Source: VGXO01 sp964614695 (GTDB lineage Bacteria > Planctomycetota > Phycisphaerae > Phycisphaerales > SM1A02). Taken from it: a DNA stretch of 9,710 nt. Below, piece after piece: positions 5,581 through 9,710 of this stretch. The notes under the pieces are model-generated. The model ran no database searches and was not told the origin of the DNA. It saw nothing but the letters and a program-made list of their open reading frames with translations. The stretch covers positions 1 through 9,710 of the forward strand of contig CAZTMB010000105.1 of NCBI GenBank assembly GCA_964614695.1, given 5' to 3'. Each line of letters opens with the position of its first letter. The stretch's first letter is position 1. The position numbers and the translations under genes are program-made.

Positions 5581-6801
5581 ATGTCCGCACCCAGCACCAT
5601 CCTTCCCGCGAGCGAATCCCGGTTCGAGCAGGACTGCCGGACCGCGGTCTCGGAGCTGCGGGCCGCCTTGATCGACCTCTACGACTCCTGCGGCGTCGAT
5701 CCGAGCACGCCGCAGGAGGCCGCCCGTCAGTTCGGGATCAACAAGACGCTGACGTGGACCCTCGCGCGGCTGCTGCAGGAATCCGATCTGCTCGCGGCCG
5801 CCTCGCTCGTCCCCGGTCGAGGATCGATCGAGCGAGTGGCGGCCGCCGCCGCGGAGTGCGGCGCGAGCGATGAATCGTCGAGGCGGGTCCGCCTGGCCGC
5901 CGAGGCGTTCGAGTCGATGGCCGCGCAGCACGTCGGCGATCGCTCGGCGCTCGAACTCGCGCTCGACAGCATGGGCGCGTCCTCGAGCGAGGCGCTTGAA
6001 GTGAGCCGTCGCCTCGCCTTCCGCGGCAACAGCGGCATCCATGGCGTGCAGGCCCGTGTGCGGCTGCTCACCGCATTCCTGATGCCGTCCGAGGACGACG
6101 AACTCATCGATCTCGGCATGCTCTCGGGATACGTGGGCTTCCGCCGCCTGCGTCCGACGCCGCTATGGCCGCTGTTCAAGATCCGCAGCTGGGGCAGTCC
6201 CGATGAGCCTGTCGCGACGGAGCGATGGCAGCCGATCGAGGGCGCTCTCGCAAGCGGCATCCTGCCGCACCTCGGTCGCGGGTTCCCGGCGCATCTCACC
6301 GAGATGCCGACGCCCGACGGCCTCGAGCTCGTGCTGCAGCCCGGGCCCGTCGGCAACGACGGCGCCTTCGACCTGTTTCGAGGCGAGATCCTGAGGCGCG
6401 GCGCGTCGCGCTACGCGAGCGAGGGCTCGGAGACCGGCGAACTCGGCGCGAACATCACCGCGCCGATCGAGCATCTGGTGTTCGATCTCGTCGTCCATGA
6501 ATCGCTGGCCTTCGCGCTCGAGGCCGAGACGCTCGTCTTCTCGCGGATCTTCGATCAGGGACGCCCGACCGGCTCGGGGATCGCGGACCTGCTGCCGATC
6601 CGCCAGCCCGCGGTGCCACTGCCCGGTTCGCCGCCGGCGATCGCGACGCCGCTCATTCCCGGCTATGCCGACGTCCTCGCCGACGTCGCGGGCAAGGTCG
6701 GGCTCGATCTGCGGCGATGCCGCGCGATTCGGCTCGAGATGCGCTATCCCCCGCTCGGATCGACGGTGTCGCTGCGCTTTCCGCTGCCGCGGCGCGGCTG
6801 A
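5581..6801 (+). CDS. Conserved hypothetical protein with possible N-terminal helix-turn-helix
   Basis: A 406-residue protein without signal peptide or membrane segment, so probably cytoplasmic. I do not recognise a named family. Residues 42-66 (TPQEAARQFGINKTLTWTLARLL) look like a helix-turn-helix: an 'AARQFGI' first helix, a turn, and a recognition-like helix. Residues 147-159, FRGNSGIHGVQAR, form a striking Gly/Arg-rich segment that I have a vague memory of from other planctomycete hypothetical proteins. After it the protein is of mixed alpha/beta character, with a hydrophobic helix-rich part around 296-325 and a C-terminus ending in alternating basic/hydrophobic strands (LEMRYPPLGSTVSLRFPLP). 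The start is the first ATG in the frame; no Shine-Dalgarno sequence is visible, which is common in planctomycetes. It stands divergent from the PEP-CTERM gene, with a dyad between them, which suggests a transcription regulator. A role outside DNA binding is equally possible for its large C-terminal part. Confidence 0.78.
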   Translation: MSAPSTILPASESRFEQDCRTAVSELRAALIDLYDSCGVDPSTPQEAARQFGINKTLTWTLARLLQESDLLAAASLVPGRGSIERVAAAAAECGASDESSRRVRLAAEAFESMAAQHVGDRSALELALDSMGASSSEALEVSRRLAFRGNSGIHGVQARVRLLTAFLMPSEDDELIDLGMLSGYVGFRRLRPTPLWPLFKIRSWGSPDEPVATERWQPIEGALASGILPHLGRGFPAHLTEMPTPDGLELVLQPGPVGNDGAFDLFRGEILRRGASRYASEGSETGELGANITAPIEHLVFDLVVHESLAFALEAETLVFSRIFDQGRPTGSGIADLLPIRQPAVPLPGSPPAIATPLIPGYADVLADVAGKVGLDLRRCRAIRLEMRYPPLGSTVSLRFPLPRRG

Positions 6802-6907
6802 ACGAACCGCATCAAACTCGGGTCGCGGCGAGCACGTTGCCCCGCACTCGCTCGTGCCGGGTCGCCTGAGTCGCGGCGTCGACGGCGCGATCCGCTATGT
6901 TCGTCGA

Positions 6908-7778
6908 ATGCCTGACTTCCGCCGTATCGGCCTCCTTCTCGCCGCGGGAATCCTGTTCTCCGGCTGCGCGTCCACCGCGATCGAGGTGAGCGTGCAGACT
7001 CGCGCGGAGAGTTACCGCCAGATCGAGAAGCCGCGCGAGATCCTCTTCGCGAACCCGCCCGCCTCCGCCGTGCTGCCGTCCAATGCCGGCGGCACACCGG
7101 GACTCGGCGTCTTCATGAACACCGCGATCGAGAAGGTGCTTCGCGAGTCGGGTGCCAAGGAGACCGTGATCGGCCCCACCGAGACCGGCAACCTGCTGAG
7201 CGAGATGGGACTGCGCAGCGAACTCGACGCGCTCATGAACTCCTGGCAGCCCTCGAACGTGCTCGATCCGGCGGGGCTCGCGAAGATCGGCGACACCCTC
7301 GGCGTGCGGTACCTCCTCGTGCCGTACCTCGTCACCTACAACACCAACAACAACTCGCGGATCACCTTCCTCGGCGTCACCTTCGTGCGCACCGGATGGA
7401 CCACGATCCAGGTCGCGTTGCAGCTCTGGCACACGCCGTCGGGCACGATGGTCTGGCAGGGCCAAGGCATCTCGACCCTCGGATGCGAAGGCATCATCGG
7501 GCCGCCGGTGCCCACCGGGCCGACCATCGAGGAGGCGATTCGGCCGATGCTCGAGGACTTCATCGCTGGCCGGTCCGAATCGATCGTCTCGAAGCAGCTG
7601 CCGCTTCCCAAGCCCACCTCCTCGGGCGGCAAGGCGGACGCCCCAGACGACGCGAGCCACAGCCCCACGCCGGCGACGACCGGCTCACCGGCTTCGAGTT
7701 CGCATCTCACGCCGACGCCGAAGGATCCCGACGAGTCGAATGCGCCGATCACCCGCAGCGACGAGGGCGATTCGCTTG
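6908..7778 (+). CDS. Lipoprotein B, paralogue of lipoprotein A, 3' end lost in gap
   Basis: The first 290 residues are visible; the frame enters the N run at 7779 without a stop. A short classical lipoprotein signal (MPDFRRIGLLLAAGILFSGC) places the lipid-carrying Cys at 20. The mature part matches lipoprotein A: ASTAIEVSVQTR after the Cys, then LDPAGLAKIGDTLGVRYLLVPYLV, VRTGWTT, WHTPSGTMVWQ and MLEDFIAGRSE. By hand count 35 of 66 positions are identical over residues 119-184, with no gap needed. The middle (residues 60-118) differs and lacks the A-specific insertion. A Pro/Ser/Thr/Asp-rich disordered tail begins near residue 232. The start at 6908 is set by the signal peptide; the frame extends upstream to 6497 only as a shadow of the preceding gene. 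It lies 106 bases after the helix-turn-helix-like gene, on the same strand, with no obvious terminator between, so co-transcription is possible. Confidence 0.83.
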
Positions 7779-7878
7779 NNNNNNNNNNNNNNNNNNNNNN
7801 NNNNNNNNNNNNNNNNNNNNNNNNNNNNNNNNNNNNNNNNNNNNNNNNNNNNNNNNNNNNNNNNNNNNNNNNNNNNNN
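7779..7878. other. Assembly gap of 100 N
   Basis: Exactly 100 unknown bases, the usual placeholder for a scaffold gap of unknown length. It removes the 3' ends of two convergent genes: lipoprotein B and the dockerin-tailed protein. Translations that cross it are meaningless, and the true distance and even the order of the two sides depend on the scaffolding. Confidence 0.97.
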
Positions 7879-8002
7879 TCGGCGCCATTCACGGTGCCGT
7901 TGCCGTCGAGATCCGCCGCCGCATCCGAGGTTCCCCACTTGATGAGGAGCGACCCGAGATCGGCGCCGCCCACGACCCCATCGCCGTCGAGATCCGCCGG
8001 GC
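7879..8002 (-). repeat. Dockerin-coding repeat at the gap edge
   Basis: Two calcium-loop units, coded near 7964-7994 and 7879-7913, repeat the motif complementary to GCCGTCGAGATCCGCCG on the plus strand. They resemble the dockerin repeats at 3268-3414. The second unit is broken by the N run. Such repeated DNA may be why the assembly stopped here. Confidence 0.7.
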
Positions 8003-9653
8003 ACGGCGCGACGCCTCCGCTCGCGTAGTCGATCAGCGCCTGCTCGCGCGGCGTCGTCGGCTGGGTGATCCACTCGAGCACGCTCCAGCAGCCGTACCGG
8101 CTGAAGCGCCCGCAGTGGGTGTAGTTGACGAAGGTCTGCCCGCCGGTCGCCGCCTCCCATCCGGCGAGGTACTCCGCGTACAGGTCGCCCATCGCCGCAC
8201 TGCGGGCCGCCTCGTGGAAGATCGCGTGGACGGGATCGCCCGAGGGCGCCTGCGGCGCTGCGATGTGGTGCCCGCCCTCGTAGGCGACGAGCCCGACGCC
8301 GAACCCGTCGCAGAGCGTGCGATTTTGCGCGACGAAGTCGAGCGCCTCGGGCAGCGAGTGCTGCCGCAACGCCTCGACGAGTTCCTCCGGCGTCATCTGC
8401 CGCGTCTCGTCGAGCCGTTCGTTCGAGCCCCACTCGTGGCCGAAGTAGGGCGCGATCGCGAGGACGTCGGTCGAGAGGTGGGCGTCCTCGAACCCGAGCG
8501 CCTGCTCGTTGCCCCACGGCGAGACCGCGAAGCCGCCCATCACGCGGCAGAGCGGCCTCGGCTCGCCGCCCTTGGCACTTGCCGCAAACGCCTCGGTGAA
8601 GCGATCGAAGATCTCGACGCTGCGGCGACTGTGCCAGAACCATCCCGCCTGCCACGCGTCCGTCGAGAGCCCTTGGGCGAGCCCCTGCTGCTGCGCGTGG
8701 CTCGCCTGCGTGAAGATGCCGTTCCAGACCTCGTTCGAGTGCTCGATCCACACGCGACGTCCGGAGGCGAGCGAGGCATCGACAAGCATCGCCATCTCGG
8801 TGACGAACGTCTCGTCGGCGAGATGCGGCACGCAGAACCACGGCTCGGCACCGGTCTCGTTCGCCAGTTCGATCATCACCTCGAGCGGCACGCCGACCTC
8901 GAGGCTCCATCGTGCATCGCTCGAGAGCGGCCGTTCATCCCACGAGGCGAGCGTCGAGTTGTTGGTCCGCGCCCAGTCCATGAAGCGCAGCACGCCGTAG
9001 GGCTCGAGCCTCGCGAGAAACTCCGGCGTGAAGGTCGGCGCCGGCGTGCCCGCCTGCTCGGCAAGGTCGACCGACTCGGGGATCACCCGGATCTGGCGCA
9101 GATGGTTCGCGGGATCGGTGGCGGTGACGTAGAGAAACAGCCCGCCGCTCGAGGACGCGTTCACCTGCACCACGTCGCGGCCGGGCACGCTCTCGGCGTC
9201 GATCCGCGAGGCGCTGCCGGTGTACTGGATCGTGCCCACGCCCTCGTAGCGCACCACCCAACGCCCGCTGCCGACCCGCATGGTGGTGTCGTCGACGAGC
9301 ATGATGGTGCGGGCGATCTGATCGGGCAGGAGCGACCGCACCCAGCCGTGCTCGTCGAGATCGAAGGGCCGCCCGTCGTCCCACTGCCACGTCGCCGCGT
9401 TGCCGGAGATCCACGCGCGGCTCGTCTTGAAGAGGTCGGTGAAGGGCATCGCGGTGCCCCAGTCGACGACTGCGTCGAGATTCGTGCCGAGCCGCGGCGG
9501 ATCGATCGGAGGTGATGCGAAGACTCGCCCCACAGCGCAGGCCAACGCAAGCACGCCGACGGCCATCACGCGACGCCGCGAGTGCCCCAACATTCGTTCG
9601 ATGCGAACACCAGCACCAGATCGGACGGCGAATCGATTCATGAAGGTCGGCAT
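7879..9653 (-). CDS. Secreted clan GH-A-like glycoside hydrolase with dockerin, C-terminus in gap
   Basis: 591 residues are visible. An N-terminal export signal has a basic RRR (26-28) and a hydrophobic VMAVGVLALACAVG ending near VFAS-PP (47). A beta-rich domain (about 55-195) precedes a barrel-like domain (about 205-545). The latter contains RFMDWARTNNS (223-233), EVMIELANETG, WFCVPHLAD, WIEHSNEVWN (acid/base candidate E308 after Asn307), LAIAPYFG (398-405) and LVAYEGGHH (nucleophile candidate E459). N-E late on one strand and a Glu at the end of another is the clan GH-A plan. I recall relatives labelled loosely as cellulose-binding proteins in planctomycetes and Verrucomicrobia; activity is not known to me. 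Two dockerin loops follow (DLDGDGVVGGAD 554-565; DLDGNGTVNGA from 581), the second cut by the gap; perhaps 12-15 residues are missing. The start at 9653 has AGGAG six bases upstream but gives a long N-region; ATG at 9593 would give a more usual signal peptide. Confidence 0.82.
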
Positions 9654-9659
9654 GGACGG

Positions 9660-9664
9660 CTCCT
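9660..9664 (-). promoter_or_regulatory. Ribosome binding site deciding the start of the GH-like gene
   Basis: AGGAG on the minus strand lies six bases before the ATG at 9653. The other in-frame ATGs (9686, 9641, 9593) lack such a site. It therefore favours 9653, although the signal peptide core would fit 9593 better. Confidence 0.6.
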
Positions 9665-9710
9665 GCTCGGCGAACGGTAGCCGCAACGATGCCTCGCCCT
9701 CGTGAGGTGG

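Noticed and set aside
5319..5600. N-terminal extension of the PEP-CTERM protein to 5600
   Set aside because: The ribosome binding site and the signal peptide both point to 5318; the extra part is Arg/Gly-rich non-coding translation.
6497..6907. Upstream extension of the lipoprotein B frame
   Set aside because: It overlaps the helix-turn-helix-like gene out of frame; the signal peptide fixes the start at 6908.
7740..9515. 591-residue open frame on the plus strand through the gap
   Set aside because: It crosses the 100 N and is antisense to the GH-like gene; the translation has no recognisable motif and no signal.
1..9710. A defence system, mobile element or biosynthetic cluster
   Set aside because: No nuclease, transposase, integrase, phage, polyketide or peptide synthetase motif was seen in any frame.

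Overview
The window looks like a scaffold from a high-GC planctomycete, most likely of the class Phycisphaerae. Two observations support this. Two proteins carry C-terminal dockerin-type calcium repeats of the planctomycete 'GC-type' style. A third ends in a PEP-CTERM-like sorting tail (VPTPGALAILGLAGLAG followed by RRRR). Most gene products appear to be exported: a sulfatase fragment, three probable lipoproteins or secreted proteins, two dockerin-tailed proteins and one PEP-CTERM protein. The only obviously cytoplasmic product is a helix-turn-helix-like protein. The placement is inference from protein style; no rRNA or other marker gene is present.

Layout from left to right. (1) Positions 1-1173 (+) hold the C-terminal two thirds of an arylsulfatase, cut by the window edge and followed by a strong hairpin terminator (1194-1247). 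(2) Positions 1271-2293 (+) encode an exported HAD-superfamily phosphatase. It is followed after 17 bases by 2311-3243 (+), lipoprotein A; the two are probably one transcription unit. (3) Convergent to it, only 15 bases away, is 3259-4554 (-), a secreted HAF-repeat protein with a duplicated dockerin. Upstream of that lies 4695-5318 (-), a PEP-CTERM protein, with a large hairpin between the two. (4) A divergent control region (5319-5580) separates the minus-strand block from 5581-6801 (+), an unrecognised protein with a possible N-terminal helix-turn-helix. (5) Positions 6908-7778 (+) encode lipoprotein B, a clear paralogue of lipoprotein A, which runs into a run of exactly 100 N (7779-7878). 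(6) On the far side of the gap, converging on it, is 7879-9653 (-), a large secreted protein resembling a clan GH-A glycoside hydrolase. Its C-terminal dockerin is cut by the gap.

How the genes may work together: the sulfatase and the putative glycoside hydrolase fit degradation of sulfated or complex polysaccharides, and the dockerin and PEP-CTERM tails suggest surface or matrix attachment. No cohesin/scaffoldin, exosortase, polysaccharide transporter or SusC/D-like gene is visible, so this is not a demonstrated polysaccharide utilisation locus. No tRNA, rRNA, CRISPR array, transposase or phage gene was seen. The least explained items are the paralogous lipoprotein pair, the helix-turn-helix-like protein with its FRGNSGIHGVQAR segment, the dyad next to a promoter-like sequence in the divergent region, and the dockerin-bearing GH-A-like protein.
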